Of a DNA stretch of 64,000 bases, positions 41,846 to 50,636 are shown in pieces (the first letter of the stretch is position 1; each line of letters starts with the position of its first letter). The notes under the pieces are model-generated. The model saw only the letters and a list, made by a program, of their open reading frames with translations, was not told the DNA's origin and searched no databases. Origin of the DNA: RHLJ01 sp048058975 (lineage in GTDB: Bacteria; Bacteroidota; Rhodothermia; Balneolales; Balneolaceae). The position numbers and the translations under genes are program-made. The stretch covers positions 62,001 through 126,000 of the forward strand of contig JBLLNP010000001.1 in NCBI GenBank assembly GCA_048058975.1, given 5' to 3'.

Positions 41846-42343
41846 ATGAGAAAAATAAACTACTCTATATTCACTTTGTGTCTGTTAGTATTGATAGCTT
41901 TTGCTGTTGCTAACGACAAGAAACCTGTTGAGCGTACTAGCTACGAATATCTTGATCAGGAACTAACCAATGCTAAAGAATTCACACTTGAAGTAATGAA
42001 TGGTATGCCCGCTGAAGACTACTCTTTCAAGCCAGTAGAGGATGTTCGGAGTTTCGGCGCTCAGGCCTTTCACATTGCGTACAGCCTGGAATGGTACAAC
42101 GCACAATTGAAAGGAAAGCCTATTGCCTGGGAGCCGGGTGATGAAAATCGAATGAGCAAGGAAGAATTAGTTGCTTATACTACAGAGCAATTCGATGCTT
42201 TTATTGAAATCGTCCATAATGCAGAGGAAAATGGAAGATTTACTTCAGGTGTATTAGGAGCTTTGCGTCATAATTCGCACCACCGGGGACAGATGGTTAC
42301 CTATTACCGTTCTAATGGAATGACGCCCCCCGCATATAGATAA
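41846..42343 (+). CDS. Exported DinB-superfamily protein
   Basis: 165 residues from the ATG at 41846 (an upstream ATG at 41831 adds five residues). A hydrophobic leader (8-22) ends in AFAVAND. The rest is a four-helix DinB-type bundle; conserved histidines that bind metal appear in AFHIAYSLEWY (His69 or so) and HNSHHRGQMVTYYR. Some members are thiol-dependent transferases; the reaction here is unknown. It is followed at once by a strong terminator, so it is monocistronic or the last of a short unit. Confidence 0.85.
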   Translation: MRKINYSIFTLCLLVLIAFAVANDKKPVERTSYEYLDQELTNAKEFTLEVMNGMPAEDYSFKPVEDVRSFGAQAFHIAYSLEWYNAQLKGKPIAWEPGDENRMSKEELVAYTTEQFDAFIEIVHNAEENGRFTSGVLGALRHNSHHRGQMVTYYRSNGMTPPAYR

Positions 42344-42358
42344 TAATTTTTTAGTAAG

Positions 42359-42379
42359 AGCCGGGAAATCCGGCTTTTT
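42359..42379. terminator. Terminator between DinB-like and BtuF-like genes
   Basis: AGCCGG (42359-42364) / CCGGCT (42370-42375) with a five-base loop and a following T run. The minus-strand gene ends at 42378 inside it, so it serves both convergent genes. Confidence 0.85.
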
Positions 42380-43154
42380 ACTTTCTTGAAAGTCCTTCCC
42401 GCCAATTATTGAGTGATTGAAATGCTGGGGTCATTCTACTTCCATACCAGCTGAACCATTCCCCGTTTACTAATTCGATTTTCGAATCAGGGCAAACGTC
42501 CTTTAACTCAGAGATGTGTTTTTCTTTAAAAGGATAGGGTTCACTGCTTAGTAAAATCAATTCAGGATTAAGAGAAGATAAATCTTCAATATTAGTGGTT
42601 GGGTATCTGGCCTGATCAACAAACACATTCATCAAACTATATTTTTCCATTACGTCATGGATGTAAGTGTCATGACCAACCGTCATCCAGGGATCTTTCC
42701 AAATGAAATAGGCTGTTCTTAAAGGCTTTGTTTCAGGAACTTGTTGGAGAGTTGAGTTAATCTCATTTACTAGCCTGCGAGACTCATCGGTTCTGTCCAT
42801 TTTTAAGCCGAGTTTTAAAATCCAATCCAAAGCCTGTTCAATCGTATCAATCTCAGTAAGCACAACTTCTGTGTGACGAGCCAGTTCTTCGATATCCTCT
42901 TTTTGGTTTTCTTCTTTATTGGCTATGATAAGATCAGGATTTGACTTGATGATATCCTCAATCTGTGGATTTTTAGTTCCTCCATAAGTTGGAATCTCTT
43001 TTATTATTTCCTCAGGATGGATGCAGAATTTAGTTCTACCGATCAGGCGGTTGTTAACTCCCAAATCAATCAATAATTCGGTAAGGCTTGGAACCAGGCA
43101 GATAATTCTTTTGTATGGCATTGCGGAAGATAATATTCTTAGCGAAGAGAACAT
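42378..43154 (-). CDS. BtuF-like helical-backbone metal/cobalamin-binding protein
   Basis: 258 residues, or 247 if the ATG at 43121 is the start. The fold is of the periplasmic-binding-protein class III: RIICLVPSLTELLIDLG near the N-terminus, GGTKNPQIEDIIKSNPDLIIANKEEN in the middle and an interdomain helix, as in BtuF. No signal peptide is evident in either start, which is odd for a binding protein, and no ABC transporter lies beside it. Such orphan, apparently cytoplasmic members are widespread and of unknown use. It is divergent from the luciferase-family gene with 18 bases between their starts. Confidence 0.82.
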   Translation of the reverse strand: MFSSLRILSSAMPYKRIICLVPSLTELLIDLGVNNRLIGRTKFCIHPEEIIKEIPTYGGTKNPQIEDIIKSNPDLIIANKEENQKEDIEELARHTEVVLTEIDTIEQALDWILKLGLKMDRTDESRRLVNEINSTLQQVPETKPLRTAYFIWKDPWMTVGHDTYIHDVMEKYSLMNVFVDQARYPTTNIEDLSSLNPELILLSSEPYPFKEKHISELKDVCPDSKIELVNGEWFSWYGSRMTPAFQSLNNWREGLSRK

Positions 43155-43172
43155 CCCTTAATTGGACTACAC

Positions 43173-44207
43173 ATGGAACTAGGCCTTTATACTTTTGTCG
43201 AAAACACTCCCGACTCCTCCGGAAAGCTCTTGCATCCTTCCGAGCGGTTAGCAAATCTGTTGGAAGAAATTGAGTTAGCCGATGAGTTGGGACTGGATGT
43301 GTTCGCTATTGGTGAGCATCATCGTGAAGAGTATGTGTCTTCTTCACCAACAACTATTCTTGCGGCTGCTGCGGTCAAAACGAAGAAGATAAAACTTAGT
43401 ACTGCGGTGACAGTGCTCGGCTCTGAAGATCCGGTCAGAGTATATCAGCAGTTTGCTACCATCGATTTGCTTTCGAAGGGTCGTGCTGAGATTATCGTAG
43501 GCAGAGGTTCTTTCATTGAGTCGTTTCCCTTGTTTGGTTATGATCTGCAACACTATGAAGAGCTGTTTGAGGAAAAGCTGGAGTTGCTGCTTCAGATTCA
43601 GGAAGAAACAAATATTACCTGGAAGGGAAAACACAGAGCTTCAATAAACGATCGCGGGGTTTATCCCAGAGCCTATCAGGATAAAATTCCTATTTGGAGG
43701 GGTGTTGGTGGCACACCAAAATCTGCCTACATAACCGGAGCACTAGGTCTCCCAATGGCAATTGCTATAATTGGAGGTTACCCGGCTCAGTTTAAGCAAA
43801 TGGCTGATCTTCATGCAAGAGGAGCAGAGGAGCACAATCAGTCGAAACAAAAAATCAGCATTAATTCGCACGGGTTTATCAACGAAACTTCCCAGAAGGC
43901 TTCTGATATTGCATTCCCGGCTTTTAAGCAGGTAATGGATAAAATCGGTAGAGAAAGAGGTTGGCCACCGATGCAACGCAATCAGTTTGATGCATCAACC
44001 ACACTTGAAGGAGCCAATTTTGTGGGGAGTCCTCAGGAAGTAATTGATAAGATTATGTATCAATATGAAATTTTTAAGCATGATCGGTTTTTGATGCAGA
44101 TGACGGTTGGAAGCATTCCTCATAAAGAAGTTTTGAAATCGATAGAGTTGTTTGCTACTAAGGTAGCACCTGTAATCAAGAAAGAAATCGGAACGGAAGC
44201 TTCTTAA
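43173..44207 (+). CDS. LLM-class flavin-dependent oxidoreductase
   Basis: 344 residues of the bacterial-luciferase TIM-barrel type: FAIGEHHREEYVSSSP, LSTAVTVLGSEDPVRVYQQFATIDLLS and GRAEIIVGRGSF are characteristic strands, and the FMN or F420 site can be inferred from them. The exact substrate cannot be told. The ATG at 43173 shares an 18-base gap with the divergent BtuF-like gene. Its stop overlaps that of the convergent rhodanese-like gene by four bases. Confidence 0.9.
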   Translation: MELGLYTFVENTPDSSGKLLHPSERLANLLEEIELADELGLDVFAIGEHHREEYVSSSPTTILAAAAVKTKKIKLSTAVTVLGSEDPVRVYQQFATIDLLSKGRAEIIVGRGSFIESFPLFGYDLQHYEELFEEKLELLLQIQEETNITWKGKHRASINDRGVYPRAYQDKIPIWRGVGGTPKSAYITGALGLPMAIAIIGGYPAQFKQMADLHARGAEEHNQSKQKISINSHGFINETSQKASDIAFPAFKQVMDKIGRERGWPPMQRNQFDASTTLEGANFVGSPQEVIDKIMYQYEIFKHDRFLMQMTVGSIPHKEVLKSIELFATKVAPVIKKEIGTEAS

Positions 44208-44794
44208 CACCCCATTCTAACTAAACGACTCTGGATAACAGGATGATTAGATGTATTATCGCGATAGTAATCTAAAGGGTTTCCCTCATTCACAAACTCA
44301 GATCGTCCTCCGAAATACTCGGTAAGTACTTTAACCCGGTCTGCGAGTTCCTTGTCTTCTGAAGGAATTACCTTAGGCATTCTGGGATAAAGAAGCCGAC
44401 TGTACCAATCTTGAACTCCACCTCTCAGAATTTTTACTTCGTTAAAACTCTTTTCTTTTAGGGTCAAAAAAGCCTGTTTTGATAATGAATCCCTTTCAGA
44501 GTAAAGGACTAAGTTAGCATCGGGATTGAAATCAGAATGCAGTAAGTCAGGAGTTTTCAGGTTTCTTGCTGTTGGAATATGAAACTGATCAAACTCTTCT
44601 TTACTCCTAAGATCGATGAGTACTAATGATTTTCTATTTTTTATGCTTTCCGCTAAATCTAACACCGAGATATAGTTTAATCCAGAGGTATTTTCTGAGA
44701 AAGAATTATCCGGAAAGAAAGTAGAAGTAATAAGGGCCATAAGTGAAAGAGCGAATGCAAGCAATGCCAGTTTTTGATTAATTGAAATACTCAT
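44204..44794 (-). CDS. Membrane-anchored rhodanese-like protein lacking the catalytic cysteine
   Basis: 196 residues: an N-terminal hydrophobic anchor (8-26), then a rhodanese fold (LVLIDLRSKEEFDQFHIPTARNL). At the active-site loop, where Cys is expected, the sequence reads VLYSERDS with Ser99. The C-terminal ~60 residues are an extension ending in GC. Without Cys it should not carry persulfide itself, so a structural, sensing or chaperone role for the sulfur cluster is suggested. It overlaps the YeeE half-transporter gene by four bases and is the last gene of that cluster. Confidence 0.82.
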   Translation of the reverse strand: MSISINQKLALLAFALSLMALITSTFFPDNSFSENTSGLNYISVLDLAESIKNRKSLVLIDLRSKEEFDQFHIPTARNLKTPDLLHSDFNPDANLVLYSERDSLSKQAFLTLKEKSFNEVKILRGGVQDWYSRLLYPRMPKVIPSEDKELADRVKVLTEYFGGRSEFVNEGNPLDYYRDNTSNHPVIQSRLVRMGC

Positions 44795-45387
44795 TCCCGG
44801 TTCTTTTCAGACATTTTAGTTTCAATTTTTTCTGATGCCCAGAATCCACCTAAGGCAACCATCACTAAAATGAATACCATCAAGCCGGAAGGAAGATTAA
44901 AATAGTCTACAAAGGTAAGTGCTCCCATTGGAGTAGCGCTATAAAAGCTTTCCAGCCAGGGATAAAGCTCTCCAAAAACAAGAATGCCTGCAAGCATTCC
45001 GAGTACATTCATCCAACCATCCAGGCTGCCTGTTGCACCTGCTACACAGGAAGTTCCAGGGCAGTATCCCCCAATAATAAAGCCAAATCCAAATACCAGC
45101 CCTCCAATAATCTGGGGGATCGCAAAGGTTGGTGTTAGGTAAACAAGCTCGAGATCTAGCCAACCAAATTGATTAAACCAGAACAGCCCGATCATAGCAG
45201 TAATGATTGCAGTAAACATCATTTTGAAGACGGTCATATCTGTTCCATAGAACTGAGCGGCCAGTTTTTTTGCACTGCCCAGTCCCGCGCGTTCCAGAAA
45301 GAATCCAAAAGTGATGCCTATGAACAACGCGAATACTAAACTGGTTTCTTCACCAATCCAGCCGTTAATGAAAAAAGGGCCATTCAT
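44791..45387 (-). CDS. YeeE/YedE-family half transporter (second half)
   Basis: 198 residues from the ATG at 45387, preferred because it overlaps the stop of the first half gene in an ATGA arrangement; a GTG-type extension to 45411 is possible. Six or so membrane helices. GGYCPGTSCVAG (Cys109 and Cys114) is the conserved cysteine motif, equivalent to those that relay thiosulfate in YeeE/TsuA. Together with the other half it would form a full thiosulfate or sulfane-sulfur channel in the inner membrane. Cotranscribed with sulfurtransferase and rhodanese genes. Confidence 0.88.
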   Translation of the reverse strand: MNGPFFINGWIGEETSLVFALFIGITFGFFLERAGLGSAKKLAAQFYGTDMTVFKMMFTAIITAMIGLFWFNQFGWLDLELVYLTPTFAIPQIIGGLVFGFGFIIGGYCPGTSCVAGATGSLDGWMNVLGMLAGILVFGELYPWLESFYSATPMGALTFVDYFNLPSGLMVFILVMVALGGFWASEKIETKMSEKNRE

Positions 45388-45914
45388 ATCCACAGCCTCC
45401 GTACGAACCATGCCATTGCATAGGCACCTGCAAACAATGAAATCATAAACAGCCAGCTTCCTACATTCATAAGTGCTCCACCGGTAAGAGCTTGTCCGCT
45501 GGTACAGCCGCGGGCCAGTTTAGTACCAAAGGCCATGATCATTCCGCCAATAAAAGCATATTGAAACCTGCGATTGGTAGTTATATTAGTTCCCTTTTCA
45601 ACTTTAATTGTTGTCCTTCCCGCAAAAAGTCCGGATAAAAAACCTCCTATCAATACTCCGATTATTTCGAAAACCAGCCAGTCTTTGAGCGGACTTACCG
45701 TTCCATCTCCCAGGTAGCCTTGGTAAAATTCATTGGCTTGGGCATGATGGGGAGAAATTACGTTTGCTGTAGTTGCCACTACCGAAGTCATTGCTCCGGA
45801 AGCCCCAATTCCCCTGCCCATAACCAGGAAGGTGAGCAGTAAAACCAATCCCAGACCAATACCGGATATATAAGGATTCCAGTAAGGTTGAGGAGTTCTG
45901 CTGATGAAAAACAT
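45384..45914 (-). CDS. YeeE/YedE-family half transporter (first half)
   Basis: 176 residues, about five membrane segments. KLARGCTSGQ (Cys137) is the family cysteine motif. A full-length YeeE (about 350 residues) is split here in two genes that overlap by four bases. The start is an ATG whose AT overlaps the stop of the upstream sulfurtransferase gene (TAATG). The probable substrate is thiosulfate, released to or received from the sulfurtransferase; substrate inferred from the family. Confidence 0.88.
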   Translation of the reverse strand: MFFISRTPQPYWNPYISGIGLGLVLLLTFLVMGRGIGASGAMTSVVATTANVISPHHAQANEFYQGYLGDGTVSPLKDWLVFEIIGVLIGGFLSGLFAGRTTIKVEKGTNITTNRRFQYAFIGGMIMAFGTKLARGCTSGQALTGGALMNVGSWLFMISLFAGAYAMAWFVRRLWI

Positions 45915-46801
45915 TAATCTACCTCAACAGGATTACCATTTTCATGACCCCATGCATGCATGGATCCATCAAATAAAACAGGATTTAAACCAATAGATTT
46001 GGCCGCGGTAAATATGGAGGTAGCCTGCATACCAATGTGGCAATACACTATAAAAGGCTGATCTTTTTCTGAAATCCCTTGAGCGGAGAACATAGTTCTT
46101 AGTTCTGCAGCATCTTTAAGAAGATATGATCCGTTTGGCCCCTCATTCCATACAGAACTAAACGGAATGGATTTGGCTCCCGGAATATGTCCTTTTTTCC
46201 CCATCGAATCCTGAGTACCGTCATAAAATACTGTTGCCCTGGCATCGATAATATTTACAGAGGATGTTTGGACATGCTCCTTCATTTTATCTATTTCAAC
46301 GACCAAACCCGGATTGGCTTTAGCTGAGAAATTTCCCGGTTCTATTTCCGGTATTACATCGGTTAGTTCATTTCCTTCATGTTCCCACAAGGGCATTCCT
46401 CCTTCAAGTATAAAAGTGTTATGCCCATACCCCAGATAGTTGAGGGTGTAATACAGTCTTGTCATCGTAGTGATGTGATTGGAGGCTACATATAAAATAA
46501 TAGTATCTCCTTTATTCACTCCCTTTGACTGGAAGAGTTCAGTTAATTGCTCAACAGAGGGAAGGTCATATACGATAGACTCAGCTTCTGAGTCTACTGT
46601 GAACTCAGAACTTTGGATAAATACAGCACCAGGTATATGTTTTTCCGCGTAAATATCTCTTGGGCCAATGTTAAATACGACCAGGTTATCATCGTGTAGG
46701 CGCTCTTTAAGCCAGTCTGTAGATTTGAAAAGTGAGGCTTGAGCCTGTGTGAAAGTTGTGAAAATTAAAAGTGTAAGAATTGTCGAGCTTAGTGTTTTCA
46801 T
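45914..46801 (-). CDS. Periplasmic two-domain thiosulfate/3-mercaptopyruvate sulfurtransferase
   Basis: 295 residues: a signal peptide (ends TQAQ), an inactive N-terminal rhodanese domain (VVFNIGPRDIYAEKHIPGA; the loop reads VASNHI with no Cys), and an active C-terminal domain with Cys244 in VYCHIGMQAT. This two-domain arrangement is typical of TST/SseA enzymes. It would move sulfane sulfur between thiosulfate and an acceptor outside the cytoplasm, supplying the YeeE/YedE pair encoded next. It is the first gene of the sulfur cluster. Confidence 0.9.
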   Translation of the reverse strand: MKTLSSTILTLLIFTTFTQAQASLFKSTDWLKERLHDDNLVVFNIGPRDIYAEKHIPGAVFIQSSEFTVDSEAESIVYDLPSVEQLTELFQSKGVNKGDTIILYVASNHITTMTRLYYTLNYLGYGHNTFILEGGMPLWEHEGNELTDVIPEIEPGNFSAKANPGLVVEIDKMKEHVQTSSVNIIDARATVFYDGTQDSMGKKGHIPGAKSIPFSSVWNEGPNGSYLLKDAAELRTMFSAQGISEKDQPFIVYCHIGMQATSIFTAAKSIGLNPVLFDGSMHAWGHENGNPVEVD

Positions 46802-46885
46802 AAATTTTTCCTTTTTGGTTCAGGATAAATTACGATCACAATAAAAAGGTGTTATAGACAACAAGCTGACATATCTGGCCAGAAT

Positions 46886-47845
46886 TTAGCCTCTACTTTC
46901 GGAGATGGAAGAGCCAAATTTATCTCTCCAAAGTCGCTGAAGTTGCCGGGGTGCGGAGAACCCGCACATTTCAGAAATTGAGTCTATAGTATAGTTTGGG
47001 TTATTAATAAGCTCTTTTGCTAATTCGAGCTTCATGTTATTTTTAAAATCGATAACGGTGCTTCCTGTAGCTTTTTTAAACTCTCTTGTAAGATTCCGCA
47101 CACTGGTATTACCAATTTTAGCCAGCTCTGTGAGAGAAAAATTTTGAGAAGGGTTTGAAATAATATGGTTTTGAACTTTGTGAACAAGAGGATTGAAGTG
47201 GGTATGATAATCAAGGTAAATGGAATTTTGAGAAGACGCGCCCTGCCGCCTTAAATAAACAACCAGCTCTCTTGCTACCTTTGTAGAAACAATAGGACCT
47301 TGTTCTTCTTCAATTATTGAAAGAGACATGTCTATTCCGGAAGTCATACCTGCACTCGTGTAAATATTCTGATCGTAATTGAATAGCTTATCTGATTCTA
47401 CCTTCACTTCAGGAAAAACATCCTTCAGGTAATCAATACACTTCCAGTGTGTAGTACATTTTTTTGAATGTAAGAGGCCTAATTTTGCCAGGATTAAAGA
47501 TCCGCTACAAATACTGGCAATCTTTACTCCTTTATCATACTGCTTAAAAATCCATTCTTTTACTTGCTCTATTTCGGCATTAATACTTCCCTCAAGGAAT
47601 TTTACAAAATCAGTTCCGGGAATAATTATGAAGTCATTTTCCTGAAGGAATACATTTTCTGGTTTCTGTAATTCAGAAAGTGAAAGCCCCTGCTCTGAAA
47701 TAACGGAAGAGTTAACTGACGCAAATATTATATCATAGGATATGTTCCCAAGGTTTTTTGCTTCGTAAAAAGCCTGAACTGACCCGGATAAGTCAAGAAG
47801 GTGAACATCTGGAAACAGCAGGAAGCATATTTTTTTGGATGGCAT
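46886..47845 (-). CDS. GlxA-family transcription regulator (DJ-1/PfpI + AraC)
   Basis: 319 residues. Residues ~5-190 are a DJ-1/PfpI-like domain with Cys113 in SICSGSLILA at the nucleophile elbow and a following TTHW motif. Residues ~215-315 are an AraC-type DNA-binding domain of two helix-turn-helices (LTELAKIGNTSVRNLTREFKKATG; ISEMCGFSAPRQLQRLWRDKFG). GlxA-type regulators sense small molecules. Its position upstream of and in line with the sulfur cluster makes it the likely controller, though it may also act with the fructosamine kinase 11 bases upstream. The regulated genes are inferred. Confidence 0.88.
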   Translation of the reverse strand: MPSKKICFLLFPDVHLLDLSGSVQAFYEAKNLGNISYDIIFASVNSSVISEQGLSLSELQKPENVFLQENDFIIIPGTDFVKFLEGSINAEIEQVKEWIFKQYDKGVKIASICSGSLILAKLGLLHSKKCTTHWKCIDYLKDVFPEVKVESDKLFNYDQNIYTSAGMTSGIDMSLSIIEEEQGPIVSTKVARELVVYLRRQGASSQNSIYLDYHTHFNPLVHKVQNHIISNPSQNFSLTELAKIGNTSVRNLTREFKKATGSTVIDFKNNMKLELAKELINNPNYTIDSISEMCGFSAPRQLQRLWRDKFGSSISESRG

Positions 47846-47856
47846 TCCAGATTATA

Positions 47857-48705
47857 CTAAAAAAATCGTTTTAACAACGCCTCTGCCTGGCTACAATAAT
47901 GTCCACCAAATAAATTGCAATGGACTAAAACCGGATAAAGCTTGCAAAGCTTGGAACGTTCTTCGAAGCCTTTTTCCAAAGGATATTCTTCGTTATATCC
48001 GTTATAAAAATCAGTAGCAAAACCGCCAAATAAATGGGTCATTGCAATATCCATCTCCCGGTGACCAAAATACAGAGCCGGATCATAAATACAGGCTTTA
48101 CCATCAGCATTAAACATATAATTTCCTCCCCAAAGATCTCCATGAAGAAGGGCGGGAGGCTCATCAGGAAAAACCACATAGGTATAATTCATTACCCGGT
48201 CGAAAATAGAATGAAAGGCAGGGTCCAGTTTTCCCGAATCGATGGCCATTTTAACCTGGGGTTCTAATCGTTCACGCATGAAAAACTCCAGCCAGTCTGC
48301 ATGATACTTATTCTGTTGAGGAAGCTTCCCAATGAAATTGGAGTGATCCAATCCGAACAGTTCATTGGTTTTCTTGTGGAGTTTTGCCAACTGCACTCCA
48401 AAATGGAATGAATCACCGGAATTAGACTCCTCGATAAATTCCAGGAGTAGAAAATCATTTGCGATTATGATTACTTCCGGGATGACCAAATCAGTAAGGG
48501 CAGAATCGAGTAATTCAAGTCCTTTGGCTTCAGCTTCGAACATATCTTCAGGAGCAGACGAATTCCATTTAAGGAAAAAACGATCCCCTGAATCAGTCTC
48601 GATTTTGGCGGCCTGATTGATATCACCACCATGAAGTGACTGCTCGGAAACAAGCTTTACCTCAAGTTGAGATTGAATAGTAGCTTTTATCGATTCTGGA
48701 ATCAT
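47857..48705 (-). CDS. Fructosamine kinase family protein
   Basis: 282 residues of the protein-kinase-like fold. FFLKWN (ATP Lys), GVQLAKLHK, LLHGDLWGGNYMF (catalytic Asp in HGDLWGGN) and IYDPALYFGHREMDIA (metal Asp) are all present and specific to the fructosamine-3-kinase family. It phosphorylates ketoamines formed by glycation, which leads to their breakdown and protein repair. It is upstream of the GlxA-type regulator with an 11-base gap. Confidence 0.92.
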   Translation of the reverse strand: MIPESIKATIQSQLEVKLVSEQSLHGGDINQAAKIETDSGDRFFLKWNSSAPEDMFEAEAKGLELLDSALTDLVIPEVIIIANDFLLLEFIEESNSGDSFHFGVQLAKLHKKTNELFGLDHSNFIGKLPQQNKYHADWLEFFMRERLEPQVKMAIDSGKLDPAFHSIFDRVMNYTYVVFPDEPPALLHGDLWGGNYMFNADGKACIYDPALYFGHREMDIAMTHLFGGFATDFYNGYNEEYPLEKGFEERSKLCKLYPVLVHCNLFGGHYCSQAEALLKRFF

Positions 48706-48715
48706 GACTAGCTAT

Positions 48716-48758
48716 GAGGAGTGAGATTTGAGGAGGTGGAGCTCAAACCTCACTCCTC
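48716..48758. repeat. 17-bp inverted repeat between fabF and the kinase gene
   Basis: GAGGAGTGAGATTTGAG (48716-48732) and its complement at 48742-48758 match at 16 of 17 positions around a 9-base loop. It lies 17 bases past the fabF stop and could end that transcript, but no T run follows on the minus strand, so it may only be an RNA-stabilising hairpin. Confidence 0.6.
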
Positions 48759-48774
48759 AAAACTCAAGTCTCAT

Positions 48775-50013
48775 TTAAACCTTTCCAAAAACAACAATCG
48801 CATTGTGTCCACCGAAGCCGAATGTATTACTCATAGCATACTTTACTTCAGATTCAACCGCTTCATTAATAACAATATCGAGACCTTCTGCTTCCGGGTC
48901 CAGGTTATCGACATTAATAGTTGGAGGAATTATACCTTCTTGAATGGCTTTAATACTTGCGATTCCTTCGGCAGCTCCTGCAGCCCCTAGTAAGTGACCA
49001 GTCATAGATTTGGTAGAACTGATCTTAGGTCGTGCTCCGCTGTTTCCGATTACGGATTTGATAGCCTTTAATTCACTTATATCTCCAACGGGAGTAGAAG
49101 TAGCATGGGCGTTTATGTACCCTACATCCGAAATAGTAATGCCCGCTTCTTCCAAAGCCAGATTCATTGCAGTTTTGGCTCCCAATCCTTCCGGGTGAGT
49201 AGCAGATAAGTGGTAAGCATCAGCAGTGCTTGCTGCTCCCAATACTTCCGCAATGATGTTTGCTCCGCGTGCAACTGCATGGTCATAATCTTCCAAAACC
49301 ATAGCCCCGGATCCTTCACCCATCACAAAACCGTCTCTTTCCAAATCAAACGGTCGAGATGCCGCAGTTGGATCATCGTTTCTTTGTGAAAGTGCCTTCA
49401 TGGTAGAAAAACCGCCCATTGCCGCGTAAGTTATGGACGCTTCCGATCCACCGGAAATGATTACATCCGCTTTACCCAACCGGATGTAATTGAAAGCATC
49501 CATAATGGCTGAATTGGAAGTAGCACAGGCAGAAATTACCGTTTGGTTGATTCCCATCAGTCCGTGCCTGATAGAAATAATTCCCGAAGCCATGTTCGGG
49601 ATTGTTTTTACGATGAAATAAGGATTAAATCTTGGAGTTCCATTTCCTCTGGCAAAATCCATTACTTCCTTTTCAAACGAATCGAAACCTCCAACCCCTG
49701 TGCCCCAGATAACGCCAACACGAGTTCTGTCCATTGAGTCAAAATCCAGGCCGGATTCGTCTATAGCTTGTTGCGTTGAGCATAATGCATACACTACATA
49801 AGGATCGTTTTTCCTGATATCATTTCGTTCGAGGTAGAGCGAAGGATCAAAATCTTTAAGCTCACAGGCGAACTGAGTTTTATAGTGTGCAGGATCCCAC
49901 TTTGTAATTGGGCCTGCTCCGCTTTTCCCATTTTTAAGTGATTCCCAGAATTCTGAGACAGTGTTTCCGATAGGTGTAACGGCTCCAAGGCCTGTTATTA
50001 CGACTCGTTTCAT
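48775..50013 (-). CDS. fabF: Beta-ketoacyl-ACP synthase II
   Basis: 412 residues, the normal length. The triad is Cys163 (SACATSNSA), His303 (NAHATSTPVGD) and His340 (MTGHLLGAAGA). It condenses malonyl-ACP with acyl-ACP in fatty-acid elongation. The gene is not next to acpP here; instead a TetR-type gene is 21 bases upstream on the same strand, so it may be an accessory KAS II under its own control. A partial palindrome sits just upstream of its start. Confidence 0.94.
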   Translation of the reverse strand: MKRVVITGLGAVTPIGNTVSEFWESLKNGKSGAGPITKWDPAHYKTQFACELKDFDPSLYLERNDIRKNDPYVVYALCSTQQAIDESGLDFDSMDRTRVGVIWGTGVGGFDSFEKEVMDFARGNGTPRFNPYFIVKTIPNMASGIISIRHGLMGINQTVISACATSNSAIMDAFNYIRLGKADVIISGGSEASITYAAMGGFSTMKALSQRNDDPTAASRPFDLERDGFVMGEGSGAMVLEDYDHAVARGANIIAEVLGAASTADAYHLSATHPEGLGAKTAMNLALEEAGITISDVGYINAHATSTPVGDISELKAIKSVIGNSGARPKISSTKSMTGHLLGAAGAAEGIASIKAIQEGIIPPTINVDNLDPEAEGLDIVINEAVESEVKYAMSNTFGFGGHNAIVVFGKV

Positions 50014-50034
50014 ATATACTTATTGATAGGTAAG

Positions 50035-50589
50035 TTAATCTATAATTTCGTTTAGTATGGAGTTCTTAATCTCCGTAAAGTCATTACTTCCGGTAACTCT
50101 GGCGAGTTGTGTACCGGCGCACATGTTGGTTAGAATTTTAAGCGCTTCAATTTTTGGGGATGATGAAAAACTAAGAAGATTCTTTTCCTTTCCCCGACTC
50201 AGGGTTTCAGTAATCCAACCTAGTACATGTTCAGTAAATTCAGTTACTTTGTTCTGAATCTCTTCTTCCATCGAATTCCAATCACCAGCAAAAGAGCCAA
50301 TTACACATAGCTTGCCACTTAGCTGTATAGAGGCATAAAAGTTCAGGAACATTTTAATTTGATCCGCTTCATTTCTTGAAGATGCTTTCTCGGTAAACCG
50401 ATTGAAGCTATCGGTATGAAAATCTACAACTGCTTCTGCAAGATCGGATTTAGTAGGAAAATGGTAGTGAATAGCAGCATTTTTTACGTTTAGCTGTTTG
50501 GAGATATCCGCATAGCTGAACGCATTATATCCTTTTTTTCGGATGAGTTCGTCGCCCAATAGAACAATTGTTTCTTTAGTAGAAGCCAT
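50035..50589 (-). CDS. TetR/AcrR-family regulator
   Basis: 184 residues. The N-terminal HTH region (AFSYADISKQLNVKNAAIHYHFPTKSDLAEAV) is standard for the family. The ligand domain is unassigned. A perfect 8-bp-arm palindrome lies just upstream of its start, the expected self-operator, and it is followed by fabF, suggesting control of a fatty-acid gene. Ligand and other targets unknown. Confidence 0.9.
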   Translation of the reverse strand: MASTKETIVLLGDELIRKKGYNAFSYADISKQLNVKNAAIHYHFPTKSDLAEAVVDFHTDSFNRFTEKASSRNEADQIKMFLNFYASIQLSGKLCVIGSFAGDWNSMEEEIQNKVTEFTEHVLGWITETLSRGKEKNLLSFSSSPKIEALKILTNMCAGTQLARVTGSNDFTEIKNSILNEIID

Positions 50590-50614
50590 AATTCACTTAT
50601 TAATTGGTAAAAAG

Positions 50615-50636
50615 ATACTTATTAACTGATAAGTAT
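50615..50636 (-). promoter_or_regulatory. Palindromic operator of the TetR-type regulator
   Basis: ATACTTAT (50615-50622), a six-base spacer, then ATAAGTAT (50629-50636): a perfect inverted repeat 26 bases upstream of the TetR start. Further ACTTATTAA-like half sites flank it. A related imperfect palindrome (TACTTAT, TG, ATAGGTA, 50017-50032) lies directly before fabF. Confidence 0.7.
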
